From Dehalococcoidia bacterium (GTDB lineage Bacteria > Chloroflexota > Dehalococcoidia > GIF9 > UBA5620), in contig JADHWZ010000013.1 in assembly GCA_016783225.1 (NCBI GenBank), forward strand, positions 1 to 20,325: a stretch of DNA of 20,325 nucleotides, given 5' to 3'. The number at the start of each line of letters is the position of its first letter. Position 1 is the stretch's first letter. Of the stretch, positions 8,183 to 16,120 are shown piece by piece. The notes below the pieces were generated by a model that was given only the letters and a program-made list of their open reading frames with translations, was not told where the DNA came from and did no database searches. A program made the position numbers and the translations under genes.

Positions 8183-11100
8183 CTACCTGAACTCTATCAA
8201 GGCGAGTGAGACCAGCTCCGGCCGCTCGGCGACTATGATTTCCATGTTGCCGAGCTCCTCACGTCTCGCAACTACTCGGTCGTGTAGTCTCTCAGTCTCT
8301 TGGTCAAGGTCTCGAAGACGAGCCTCCTCTCCCAAAATACGGATATCCTGTCCGGAAGGGATCAATTGAGGCTGCAGCTTGTACTGGTGAAGCCTTTCCT
8401 CGATTACAGAGCGTTGCACCTGAATCTTGGTTTCTCGGGCCGAAGCATATCGGTCGAGATCGTGCTTCATGCCTTCGACGGTAGCTAGGCGACGTTCCTG
8501 AACAGTGTCCTCCAGTTCTTTGCTGCGGGTTACGGCCAGCTCCCAAGCCGCTGAGTGGATATGCTCAAGGTCGGCCAGGACTTTAAGGTGGCCGTCCATT
8601 AGCGTAGGAGGCGTCAGTTCGTTAGTGTCGAAGCGAGGGAATTGAGTGGCCGTATTCAGGTCCGGCGTACCTGATTCGCTTACATAAACGGGGTGCAGTT
8701 CCTCATGAGCTACAGTTCCTCTTCCGTCAGTGCACTTCAACCTGAAGTTGAAAAGCGCCCCCGGTTCTCCTTGCCTATGGTCGTTTTGGATGGTCTTCGC
8801 GGTAGTAGTACCATCGAAGCCCGGACCGGCCTGTGTGCAGTAACTGACGATGGAGTCAAAAAGGGGGTGGCCAAAGGCAACGAGCTGTACCTCATCTGGA
8901 CGATGCTCACGAGCGGTTTCCCTATGGAAGGTCACACTTTCATAAGCGGGCATTACGCCTTGTCGCCGTACCATCTGGGGGATGTCGCGGATACGAAGAA
9001 CTCCCGGCTTCTTGGTTTTAGTGATACGGCTGCCGTGGCTTAGGAGGAAGGCTTCAGCCAGTTGGGCGACATGCTGACTTGTGGCTGATGTTTGCTTGAC
9101 GCGGTCCAGTAAGTGAAGCGCGTGTTGATGGTCATAGCGCCGGATCTCCTGAAAGAGCTCCTTATCGATGTGCTCAAGCATCTTAGCTCTTTCCCTGGCA
9201 GCCTGGGCAGCTTTTTTCACTGTGACCTGCGGCTCCTCCTTCTGTATCAAGGCTGTCATCACCAGGTCTGTCAAATCTACTTGCTCTAGGAGAGCTCCAA
9301 GTACATCATACGGGTCGCCGGGCATGTCACGGCCTATGAGAACGAGCTGTTTGAGTATGTTCTCGAGAATTTGGTCCTCGCGGGTGTTGGTGACAAACAA
9401 GTTGTATACTGTTACGTCCCTCTTTTGCCCGTAGCGGTGCAGACGACCGATGCGTTGCTGAATCTTGTAAGCCTTCCAGGGAAGTTCATAGTTCACCATA
9501 ATGTGGCAGCTCCAGTGAAGGTTAATACCCTCACCCGCGGCGTCAGTGGCTATCATGATCTTTGTATTAGGTTGTTCTAGAGCCCGTTGGGCTTCCTCTC
9601 GTTGGTCCTGGTTCATACCGCCGTGAATAAGGCAGATCTTCCACTGATTTTGCTTGAACAAAGTACTCTGTGAGATTTGGCTTTCTAGATAGCGAAGGGT
9701 GTCTGTATATTCGGTGAACACTATGACTTTCTGGGTGGGATCTACGGTGAGGATACCTTGGAGGAAGCTCAGCAACTCATCTTTCTTGGAGTCAACTGTC
9801 ACCGATGCGGCTAGCGCAGTCAGTGGCTCGAGCTGGCTGATTTCCCTTTCAATGAGCTCCCTCTCAAATTTAGCAGGCAAGATCTCGAGCTTGGACTCCA
9901 GGTCTTGCCTATCGTGGTCGTCGAGGCTGTCTGGGTCTTCCTCATAGTCCGCGAGCCGTCTTTGGTCTTCGGCGTTGATTCTCAGCTCTGCCTGTGCTTG
10001 ATCTAAATTCTTTAGATGGTCCCTGAGCGCGTTCAATCGCCTGGTGAGTGATAGACGTATAGCTTGAATGCTCGAAACCATGCGCTTTTGGAAGAGAACC
10101 ATGACAAATCCGATAGCGCGGTTTTCCTTCTCGAGGGTTTTGGCAAGGTTGAAGCCTTCGATGACGTACTGGGTGACGGCGTTGTAGAGTTCGATTTCCG
10201 GCTTCGTGTATTTCACAGGCCATGTCCTCACGTCTCTGTCTACAAAGACTGGCTTTCCATGCTCATCAAGTATTTCCTTCTTAACGCGGCGGATCGTGAA
10301 TTGGCCAACATGCTTTGGGTCGAGAAGTTCTGGGGCGGGGAAGGCAAACTCATCAAGCAGGGATAGAAGGGCATTGAAGGTGTAGCGGTCGCCATTATGA
10401 GGAGTGGCTGAGAGGAGAAGGAACGAATCAGAGCGCTCAGCCATAGCCCTGCCAAGACGGTAACGTTGCGTCTCTTCAACCTTGGAGCCATATATCCTAG
10501 AGGATAGCTTGTGCGCCTCGTCAAAGATAGCTGTGTCCCATCTACATCCAGGCCGTTCCAGCTGGGCACGCACCTCGTCTCGTTTGGCCAGGTCTAAGGA
10601 CGCGATAATTCTTGGGTGATGCTCCCAGGGGTTCTGTTCGGGTGGGAGCTTTTCCATCAGTTGCCGGAGATATGGGCCGTCGTAGAGAATGTAGTCCCGG
10701 CCAAAGCATTCCTTGAGCTCACGCTTCCAGTTTCTGCATACTCCGACTGGTGCGAGTATTAGGACGCGGTCTGCTCGGCTCCGAGCCATTAGCTCCTCCA
10801 AAATCATACCGGTTTCGATCGTCTTCCCCAGACCAGTGTCATCAGCGATCAGGAACCGATGTGGAAAAGAATTAACGACTCTGTGAACGGCCTCAACCTG
10901 GTAGGGCTCGAGGTTTACGCGGGAACTGGATAGGCTGACCATTCGGTCGTATTCATAGGCCAGGGAGAGTCGCAATGATTCGGTGCGGAGGTCGTATTGG
11001 AGCGGGGAGGAGAACTGGTTAGATAAGGCCATCTCTATTGGGCCGAGCCAGGGGCGAATGTCGGTCGGCGGAGTCATCCATTTTTGAGCCTGCGCTGTGT

Positions 11101-11236
11101 CTTCTAAGAGAATCTCGTAGCGGAAACGGTTGCCTCCAATATCTTCAACAGATATGACTCTGCCACGTTGACCGTGAACTAGTACGTTACTCCCGACTGG
11201 GAATGGGTGCTCTGTTACCTGCTTCGGCATTTTCAT
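8183..11236 (-). CDS. SNF2-family DEAH helicase/translocase
   Basis: A 1017-residue protein counted from the ATG at 11236, preceded by an AGAGG site. An upstream TTG at 11272 is in frame but less likely. It is a superfamily 2 SNF2-type ATPase: Q-like LEPYQVEAV near 109-117, Walker A DTGLGKT (133-139), DEAH (239-242), LLLSATPHNG (273-282), motif V TDAAGEGINLH (564-574) and motif VI QQRIGRLHRYGQ (593-604). The C-terminal 350 residues are helical and may contact the nuclease-methyltransferase. Such ATPases move along double-stranded DNA. In class 1 DISARM a SNF2 ATPase (DrmD) works with an adenine methylase (DrmMI), which this pair resembles. It sits mid-operon, 40 bases after the PLD gene and 9 bases before the methyltransferase. 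Confidence 0.85.
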   Translation of the reverse strand: MKMPKQVTEHPFPVGSNVLVHGQRGRVISVEDIGGNRFRYEILLEDTAQAQKWMTPPTDIRPWLGPIEMALSNQFSSPLQYDLRTESLRLSLAYEYDRMVSLSSSRVNLEPYQVEAVHRVVNSFPHRFLIADDTGLGKTIETGMILEELMARSRADRVLILAPVGVCRNWKRELKECFGRDYILYDGPYLRQLMEKLPPEQNPWEHHPRIIASLDLAKRDEVRAQLERPGCRWDTAIFDEAHKLSSRIYGSKVEETQRYRLGRAMAERSDSFLLLSATPHNGDRYTFNALLSLLDEFAFPAPELLDPKHVGQFTIRRVKKEILDEHGKPVFVDRDVRTWPVKYTKPEIELYNAVTQYVIEGFNLAKTLEKENRAIGFVMVLFQKRMVSSIQAIRLSLTRRLNALRDHLKNLDQAQAELRINAEDQRRLADYEEDPDSLDDHDRQDLESKLEILPAKFERELIEREISQLEPLTALAASVTVDSKKDELLSFLQGILTVDPTQKVIVFTEYTDTLRYLESQISQSTLFKQNQWKICLIHGGMNQDQREEAQRALEQPNTKIMIATDAAGEGINLHWSCHIMVNYELPWKAYKIQQRIGRLHRYGQKRDVTVYNLFVTNTREDQILENILKQLVLIGRDMPGDPYDVLGALLEQVDLTDLVMTALIQKEEPQVTVKKAAQAARERAKMLEHIDKELFQEIRRYDHQHALHLLDRVKQTSATSQHVAQLAEAFLLSHGSRITKTKKPGVLRIRDIPQMVRRQGVMPAYESVTFHRETAREHRPDEVQLVAFGHPLFDSIVSYCTQAGPGFDGTTTAKTIQNDHRQGEPGALFNFRLKCTDGRGTVAHEELHPVYVSESGTPDLNTATQFPRFDTNELTPPTLMDGHLKVLADLEHIHSAAWELAVTRSKELEDTVQERRLATVEGMKHDLDRYASARETKIQVQRSVIEERLHQYKLQPQLIPSGQDIRILGEEARLRDLDQETERLHDRVVARREELGNMEIIVAERPELVSLALIEFR

Positions 11237-11276
11237 ATTTATGCCTCTCTCATTGGTAACGGGCTGGCGCAAACGC

Positions 11277-11822
11277 TCAAGGGCGCTTTCTAAGCGCTAC
11301 TCCCTGTGCCCGAATTGTATCAAAATTCTTGCGCCATTGCTGGACAATTTGATGGTTTGGGGGGAAACTACCCGCCAGGTTAGATTCAATATTAGTCTCA
11401 AGTCCCCCAAGGGTCAAGTTTGACGATCCTACCAGGACATGGGATCTGTCAGCTTCTTCCAAAAGATATACTTTCCTGTGCATGAAAGTAAGCTCTGCCG
11501 GATAGACCTTGGCTTGGATCTGGGAGTATCTCTCAGCCAGTTGGAGCAGAAAATCAGCGTCGGTCCTGGTAATTTGCTCTGAGCTAATTAGTGACAGAGA
11601 GCCTCCCTTGCTAAGGAAATGCTCTAGCTCATGCTCAATTGGTTTGAATCCGCTCGGGCTGAAGTAGGCGACGCAGATGCTAGCGGAGGTAGAGGATGGC
11701 AGGTCAGTTCGCAGCCAGTCCGCTACTGAGTGAGCGCGGTTGTCGATAAGCTCCCAGCCTGTAAGCCCCTCTACAGGGAAGATTTGTTCATCGTCGTGTG
11801 GGTGTGATTCGTAGGCGTCCAC
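11277..11822 (-). CDS. Phospholipase D-family (HKD) nuclease-like protein
   Basis: A 181-residue protein. The PLD signature is near the C-terminus: FMHRKVYLLEE (H-x-K) followed by VLVGSSNLTLGGLETNIESN, the usual form of single-HKD PLD modules attached to SNF2 helicases. The N-terminal part (SICVAYFSPSGFKPIEHEL) also fits that module. A longer frame reaches 11948, but its extra 42 residues come from a hairpin and unrelated DNA. The GTG at 11820-11822 has GGAG 8 bases upstream and a promoter directly in front, so I use it. PLD proteins of this size cut nucleic acids as dimers, since each chain gives one HKD motif. In many genomes this domain is the N-terminus of the helicase. Here it is a separate first gene of the operon. 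It could serve the role of DrmC in DISARM. Confidence 0.75.
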   Translation of the reverse strand: MDAYESHPHDDEQIFPVEGLTGWELIDNRAHSVADWLRTDLPSSTSASICVAYFSPSGFKPIEHELEHFLSKGGSLSLISSEQITRTDADFLLQLAERYSQIQAKVYPAELTFMHRKVYLLEEADRSHVLVGSSNLTLGGLETNIESNLAGSFPPNHQIVQQWRKNFDTIRAQGVALRKRP

Positions 11823-11842
11823 CGTGACAGCTCCTGGGGGGT

Positions 11843-11871
11843 ATGATACATCTAGGCGGGTCGCAAGGCAA
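11843..11871 (-). promoter_or_regulatory. Promoter of the PLD-helicase-methyltransferase operon
   Basis: On the minus strand TTGCCT (11866-11871), 17-base spacer, TATCAT (11843-11848). The predicted start lies just before the GGAG site and GTG start at 11822, giving a very short leader. This placement supports the GTG start over the upstream extension. Confidence 0.5.
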
Positions 11872-11918
11872 TAGGTGTGGGAGGCACTGTTTGACTTCTC
11901 CAACCGCCTGAGCGTATT

Positions 11919-11948
11919 GTGCGTGGGGGCAGGTGCGCCCCCACGCAC
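11919..11948. repeat. Strong GC-rich hairpin upstream of the operon
   Basis: Two perfect 12-base arms, GTGCGTGGGGGC (11919-11930) and GCCCCCACGCAC (11937-11948), with a 6-base loop. There is no T-run on either side, so a textbook terminator is unlikely. It sits between the broken zinc-ribbon copy and the PLD operon and may insulate the operon or mark a junction. Confidence 0.6.
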
Positions 11949-11961
11949 GGGACGAGTGTGG

Positions 11962-12028
11962 CTAGAAGGCTTTGCCTAGCCACTTGCCGCAGGTCTGGCA
12001 CTTGAAGCGGCGCGTGTGAGCTGGCCGG
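11962..12028 (-). pseudogene. Broken zinc-ribbon gene, copy 2 (C-terminal fragment)
   Basis: On the minus strand the frame ends RRFKCQTCGKWLGKAF-stop (TAG at 11962-11964). This is nearly the same as the C-terminal ribbon of copy 1 (RRFKCQACGKWLGKA) and of the intact gene at 19371 (RFKCQVCRIWVGKAF). Two extra bases (AC) relative to copy 1 shift the frame just upstream of the ACG-CGC-CGC codons. Similarity stops near 12028, so the first cysteine pair and the N-terminus are missing. It cannot make the protein and is a scar of a rearrangement. Confidence 0.75.
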
Positions 12029-12053
12029 TTGTGCAGGCTTCCTGTTCGTTCTC

Positions 12054-12326
12054 GTGGTGCGTCATCGTATGGCGGGAGAGGACGGGGATCAGTACCTGTT
12101 CGAATTGGCGCCGGTGTTCGTGACGGCAGACGGCGAGGTGGATGAAGGTGCTGCGAGGGCTACTGTTGAACACGCGGCGACTGGCTCGCCTGAGATGGAG
12201 ATCGTGCCGCCCGACGCGGAGGTGGCATTTCAGGCGGCAAAGAAACATCTTGAAGGGAAGGTCGGGGTGTGGGACTGGGAGGATGACGTTGGGTTTGTCA
12301 GCATAAGTTGGGTGGTTTTCAAGTAG
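12054..12326 (+). CDS. Hypothetical acidic protein, probably 5'-truncated
   Basis: About 90 codons on the plus strand, ending VGVWDWEDDVGFVSISWVVF plus Lys and TAG. Codon use is coding-like (strong G/C in third positions, D/E/A/V-rich), unlike the minus-strand frame that overlaps it. There is no ribosome binding site before GTG 12054 or ATG 12069, and the frame stays open upstream into the zinc-ribbon scar. The true start was therefore probably lost at the junction near 12030. I do not recognise the family. Confidence 0.4.
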   Translation: MVRHRMAGEDGDQYLFELAPVFVTADGEVDEGAARATVEHAATGSPEMEIVPPDAEVAFQAAKKHLEGKVGVWDWEDDVGFVSISWVVFK

Positions 12327-12467
12327 AGTGATGTGTCACGGTGCAAGGTCGTGGCCACGCTTCTAGGCATTGCACAACTCGTCAGAAGGTGTGATTTACA
12401 GATGTCAAGTACCACCATAAATGAAGAATCAAGGCTGTCAATACACTCTTGCCTCTGATGGAATGAA

Positions 12468-12986
12468 TCACCAGTATAGCGTGCGGGAAGTATAATCTGC
12501 CGCTTCAACGATTCTTTTCATGCTACCTTTCTGGTCTCGTGTAATGAATACAAGGTTATATTCCACCGCGGTGCTGACTATCCAAAGATCGTTTTCATCT
12601 ATGCCCAGCTCTTTACCTGTCGTTGGCTCAATCAGGTCTTCGACACGCTTCATAGTCAATCTATTTCGTCGGTCCCTTGGGGAATACTTCTTAAAGAGGT
12701 TAGCTCTGATATCCGAGTATGGTTCGCTAGTATAGTAATCAATATCCAGGCATTCATATTGAGCCATCGCGCTACGCACGATGAGCTGGCGATCTGAATC
12801 AATAGAAGGTGCAACTTTCAGGCCATATTCAATTTCACTGACAGCAATTGGACATATGTAGACGATACCTTCTCCCAGCTGCTCGAGATTATTCCTAACT
12901 TCAAAATGACCAGGACTGCCTTTATCAAAAACAGCGCTGGCAACGCTGGTATCAAGTAGATACCCCTCTTCTATGGTTCCATTCAC
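12468..12986 (-). CDS. PIN-domain ribonuclease (VapC-like)
   Basis: A 172-residue PIN protein with all four acidic positions visible: D12 in YLLDTSV, E51 in VSEIEYGL, D133 in NDLWIVSTA and D151 in FITRD. PIN enzymes are Mg2+-dependent RNases. The VapC group cuts tRNA or rRNA and is held in check by a partner encoded upstream. It starts at GTG 12986 with AGGAG 10 bases upstream, 14 bases after the methyltransferase stop, so it is the third gene of an operon. Compared with typical VapC (about 130-150 residues) it is slightly long, with an insertion around residues 85-125 rich in Arg and Lys. No classical VapB is adjacent. The AbrB-fold protein at the head of the operon is the best candidate partner. 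Confidence 0.8.
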   Translation of the reverse strand: MNGTIEEGYLLDTSVASAVFDKGSPGHFEVRNNLEQLGEGIVYICPIAVSEIEYGLKVAPSIDSDRQLIVRSAMAQYECLDIDYYTSEPYSDIRANLFKKYSPRDRRNRLTMKRVEDLIEPTTGKELGIDENDLWIVSTAVEYNLVFITRDQKGSMKRIVEAADYTSRTLYW

Positions 12987-13000
12987 CAGGAAAAGCTCTC

Positions 13001-15532
13001 CTACAGTTCAGAAAGTGCCTCTGAGATGCTCGGGTCATCTATGACTGGGATTCGAGCTAGAGTCTCATCAATCCGGGCTCGTTGAAATTCATTCGATATG
13101 TACTTGTGCCACGGAATAAAAGGTTTGAAACCTAGCGGATAGTATCCAGTGAATTCAACTGGTACTGGCCGAGAATGTCCGCGGAAGCAATCGAGAAGTT
13201 GTCGTTCAAGTTTTGGTGGTAAGTCATAGGCACGTAGGATCACGGCATCAATCTCAGCTAGTAACTGGTAGCAGGCGTCCCTAGCCCTATCTTCCTCAAA
13301 TGGGTTAGCGAGCCATTCTTGTCTATACCGAATGTAAGTTCTTACTAGGTTGGTTAGAATCTCAGTAGTCGGTGCATCAAGGTTCGGGACAGGAACATTT
13401 CCTATAGTGGTCTTTTCATTAGATCTTCGTGCATGAGTCCATAGGTAGGCGTTTGCAACCGGTGTGTTGAGAATAGCTGCCAGCACCTCGATAGGAAGCC
13501 GGCCAAGCGACCATATCCCATGAAAGTTCTGGTAGCAGACTAAACCCTCGTAATCTGGCACAGCGGCAATTCGCCAAGGGCCACGACTGATCCTGGTGGC
13601 ATTGGCAACAACCTTTGGCTTGTTCCAATGGTGGAGATATGCATTGGTACGCATCTCGTCAGGACCAACATTGAGAAATACATTATCACGGGAAATATAA
13701 GGCTCGAATCCTTCTCTTACCATATCCAGTCCCTTTTCAAATCCCTCTCTGGGATGCGAAGAAACGAATTTCTCTCTGTTTGGCCTTAGGGGAATAGTGT
13801 ATTCAATCCCCCGGTGTATCTCTGCTATGTTACCAAAGCGCTCGTATGAGCTTAATCGGTCCCAAACCTGTGATAGAGGTGGCTCCCATAGCATATTGCC
13901 TCTAGTCATACTATCTGTTGGGACATCGCGTTCAGTTGTATAGGTAGCTGTCCCTTGACGCCTGAATATGGGGAGGTCATCTTTATCAACTAGAGCGGAG
14001 GTAATATGGATAGCAGCGGCTGGCTCGCCTTCTGCCAGCAGCAGCACGGCTTCAGCATCAGAGTGTCTGAACACTTTATCAGGCAGGGCCACCAGCTCGA
14101 GACGGCTATATGTCGAACCAACCGTTTCTCTAAGCTCACGATAGGCTTGGCCGGTTATGAAGGTTCTTGGTAGCACGAAACCCAATAGAGGCGGCCTTTG
14201 AGGATGGGTAACAATGCGGCGCAATATCTCAATAGGTTTGTGGACGGAAGTGAGGTTAGCGTAGATGCCCCTCTCGTCTATCGTGAAATCTTCGAAAGGA
14301 GGGTTACACAGGACTATACCTGCTCTGGCAATCTCTCTATCAAATATGGAGTCCTGAAAAGCATCCCCCCGTGTCAGTCGCCATCCATTAGGATTCGGGT
14401 AGTCAGCAAGCATGAGCGACAACCGCCCCACTTCCCAGGCAAACTCCTCTTTTTCAATGCCTGAGAGCCTTTGGATGAAATACTCATGTCGCTCTTCAGC
14501 ACCCATTGATGATGGCAGCAACTCGCGCAGACGCCGCATTGCCGCCACTAGGAACACAGCATGGCCGGCAAATGGTTCAAACACGATGCGCTCACAATCC
14601 TCGAGTTTATCAAAGGGCAAATGGCGTACTATATACTCTGCTATATATGGGGGTGTACCGTGAATGCTATAAAGGGTTCTCAATTCCTTGCTGACAAAGG
14701 TGTTCTCATATACATGAGCTAGAGCCTCTACCGAGAGGTTCTGGAAATAGAATGCGCTTTTGATACTGTTCCAGGCCACAAGTTGCGTAGCATAGTCTTC
14801 TAGTACTGGTTTGGGGGTAGCTTCTCTGAAATAGAAATCCTCCACCGCCTTGACCACTATCCCGGGGTCCTCATTCAGCCAATTTCCGGGATAGTTTCGG
14901 TCATTGAGTATTTTTGCAGCAATGAGGCGAAACAAAAGGCGCACTAGTCCGGGGTAATCAGGCTCAGCGTTTGGGTACTTACTCTTGTATTGCTCTACGG
15001 CTATGAGCACAGTACGCCTAAGCAAACTGTCTAGCTTTTCTTGAACCTCCCCATTGATGAGGGGAAGCAGGCCCACATCAAAGAAATCTAGTTGAGCAGC
15101 AAAATCTTCTTCTCCCATGGATTTGGCTCGCAGGATCTGGTCTGGAGACCAGTCCTGCTTGTGAGATTCAAACATCCCCCTTATGCGCTCGGGACTTATG
15201 ACTTCAAGCCATTTGGGATCACCCTGGCTGGTCATTTTCCACCGGTGTATTTCATTCTGCCGTATCTCGATAATGTGAGGAGCTCCGAGAGATCGATAGC
15301 TGGACACGAGCCGTATTCCTGTTTGGCCGTCTGAAATGACTACACCGAAGCATGCGTTCTGATAAGAAGGAGGGTCTTGAGCGAAAGTTGCCAGCGGGAT
15401 AGTACGCACTGAGTAGATAGGCCCTAAGATGTCTGCGAATCCGTATTCCTCCTGAAGCAGGTTACCTTCATAACCAAGGAACCTGAGCCCCTGCTTCACC
15501 TGCCCGTAGTGATTATTCGAAGTTATATTCAT
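13001..15532 (-). CDS. N6-adenine DNA methyltransferase with target-recognition region, no visible nuclease domain
   Basis: An 843-residue protein. Motif I is EPFAGHAVFLV (319-329), a variant in which the second Gly of GxG is Ala. GIEKEEFAWEVGRLSL (358-373) carries the ribose-binding acidic residue, and the catalytic NPPF is at 410-413. Residues from about 590 on (IAEIHRGIEYTIP, FEPYISRDNVFLNVGP, later NTPVANAYLW) have the pattern of a target-recognition domain as in type I/IIG enzymes. The first 300 residues look like the N-terminus of type IIG proteins, but I find no D...(D/E)xK set, so the restriction module seems absent. The ATG overlaps the stop of the AbrB-fold gene (ATGA) and a PIN gene follows 14 bases after the stop. 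The enzyme may mark host DNA, with PIN supplying the effector. Confidence 0.85.
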   Translation of the reverse strand: MNITSNNHYGQVKQGLRFLGYEGNLLQEEYGFADILGPIYSVRTIPLATFAQDPPSYQNACFGVVISDGQTGIRLVSSYRSLGAPHIIEIRQNEIHRWKMTSQGDPKWLEVISPERIRGMFESHKQDWSPDQILRAKSMGEEDFAAQLDFFDVGLLPLINGEVQEKLDSLLRRTVLIAVEQYKSKYPNAEPDYPGLVRLLFRLIAAKILNDRNYPGNWLNEDPGIVVKAVEDFYFREATPKPVLEDYATQLVAWNSIKSAFYFQNLSVEALAHVYENTFVSKELRTLYSIHGTPPYIAEYIVRHLPFDKLEDCERIVFEPFAGHAVFLVAAMRRLRELLPSSMGAEERHEYFIQRLSGIEKEEFAWEVGRLSLMLADYPNPNGWRLTRGDAFQDSIFDREIARAGIVLCNPPFEDFTIDERGIYANLTSVHKPIEILRRIVTHPQRPPLLGFVLPRTFITGQAYRELRETVGSTYSRLELVALPDKVFRHSDAEAVLLLAEGEPAAAIHITSALVDKDDLPIFRRQGTATYTTERDVPTDSMTRGNMLWEPPLSQVWDRLSSYERFGNIAEIHRGIEYTIPLRPNREKFVSSHPREGFEKGLDMVREGFEPYISRDNVFLNVGPDEMRTNAYLHHWNKPKVVANATRISRGPWRIAAVPDYEGLVCYQNFHGIWSLGRLPIEVLAAILNTPVANAYLWTHARRSNEKTTIGNVPVPNLDAPTTEILTNLVRTYIRYRQEWLANPFEEDRARDACYQLLAEIDAVILRAYDLPPKLERQLLDCFRGHSRPVPVEFTGYYPLGFKPFIPWHKYISNEFQRARIDETLARIPVIDDPSISEALSEL

Positions 15533-15798
15533 GACTGACCGCCCCCATTTTCTCCCATTTCGTGTGACTTTTGCAAATGAGCCCGACGTTGGGAAGGGCT
15601 CTTGGGCGTGAGCTCAATATCCTTTAGGACAAGGGATAGACTCTCCCTTATCAGCGAGACATCGGCATCTGGATGGGCTATGACAATGACAGCCCCTGCC
15701 CCAAAGACATCAACTTCCCCCTTGAAGCCGCCCTGTACTACATATTTGGGAAGGTAGACCACCCCAGTCTTAGGATTTATCTTGATTCTCATCCTCAT
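15529..15798 (-). CDS. AbrB/SpoVT-fold protein, probable antitoxin/autoregulator
   Basis: An 89-residue protein whose first 50 residues (RIKINPKTGVVYLPKYVVQG, then EVDVFGAGAVIVIAHPDADV) follow the swapped-hairpin AbrB pattern: K-I-N-x-K-T-G-x-V-Y-L-P-K, a Gly-rich turn, then a second beta hairpin. These proteins bind palindromic DNA as dimers and are common antitoxins for PIN and MazF toxins. The tail (residues 55-89) is helical, then polar, and could contact a partner. The ATG at 15798 has AGGA 8 bases upstream. An ATG two codons later is also possible. It is the first gene of the operon, and the palindrome over its own promoter (15845-15861) fits autorepression. Its link to PIN across the intervening methyltransferase gene is inference. 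Confidence 0.75.
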   Translation of the reverse strand: MRMRIKINPKTGVVYLPKYVVQGGFKGEVDVFGAGAVIVIAHPDADVSLIRESLSLVLKDIELTPKSPSQRRAHLQKSHEMGENGGGQS

Positions 15799-15829
15799 TA
15801 ATGGGTTCCTGCCACATCATGTATCATTG

Positions 15830-15858
15830 ATTATAAACGATATTTAGTTGAATTTCAA
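15830..15858 (-). promoter_or_regulatory. Strong sigma70 promoter of the AbrB-methyltransferase-PIN operon
   Basis: On the minus strand TTGAAA (15853-15858), exactly 17 bases, TATAAT (15830-15835). This is close to consensus. Transcription would start about 25 bases before the AbrB start codon. Confidence 0.75.
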
Positions 15859-15861
15859 CTA
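15845..15861. promoter_or_regulatory. Palindromic operator over the -35 box
   Basis: TAGTTGAATTTCAACTA is a perfect 17-base palindrome (8-base arms, one central base) that covers the -35 hexamer and part of the spacer. A dimeric repressor bound here would block RNA polymerase. The AbrB-fold product of the first gene is the obvious candidate. Confidence 0.65.
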
Positions 15862-16061
15862 TCCATCAATTGTTTGACAAGCATGAAATTCGGCTATGTG
15901 TAACTTAGCATTCAGCCAGAAGGTCCAATATCAATGATAAAACCGAAGCTTTCACCTGCACCGTGAATAACCCTTGCTGGTGCAGAATGTGATCGGAATC
16001 TTGGTGATGAACGTGGTTCTGCAGGAGGAGAATGGGGAGTCTCCACATGTATAAATTTTCC

Positions 16062-16070
16062 TGCTATAAT
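16062..16070 (+). promoter_or_regulatory. Extended -10 promoter of the RES gene
   Basis: TGCTATAAT gives a perfect -10 (TATAAT, 16065-16070) with the TGn extension. The -35 position has only TCCACA (16042-16047). The leader to the ATG at 16121 would be about 45 bases. Confidence 0.6.
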
Positions 16071-16120
16071 TAATAGTGTGATACCTAGACAACCTAAGCC
16101 ATTCCGTGAGGTACAACACT

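Larger units (their letters stand above)
15799..16120. other. Divergent intergenic region between the AbrB operon and the RES gene
   Basis: About 320 bases without a convincing gene. From left to right it holds the operon promoter and palindrome (minus strand) and a plus-strand TTGACA at 15874-15879 with only a weak -10. A 7-base inverted repeat (CTGCACC 15956-15962 / GGTGCAG 15979-15985) and the RES promoter at 16062-16070 follow. A plus-strand frame without start codon runs through 15968-16127 and is probably chance. Confidence 0.5.

Noticed and set aside
4349..11822. Complete class 1 DISARM system
   Set aside because: Only SNF2, methylase and PLD parts are visible. No DrmA helicase or DrmB (DUF1998) gene lies in the window, and the methylase carries an N-terminal nuclease motif not expected of DrmMI.
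11823..11948. N-terminal extension of the PLD protein
   Set aside because: It begins inside the hairpin, spans the promoter at 11843-11871 and has no PLD-like sequence. The GTG at 11822 is better supported.
11976..12248. 90-codon minus-strand frame
   Set aside because: The His/Arg/Cys-rich composition and overlap with the better plus-strand frame and the zinc-ribbon scar mark it as a shadow.
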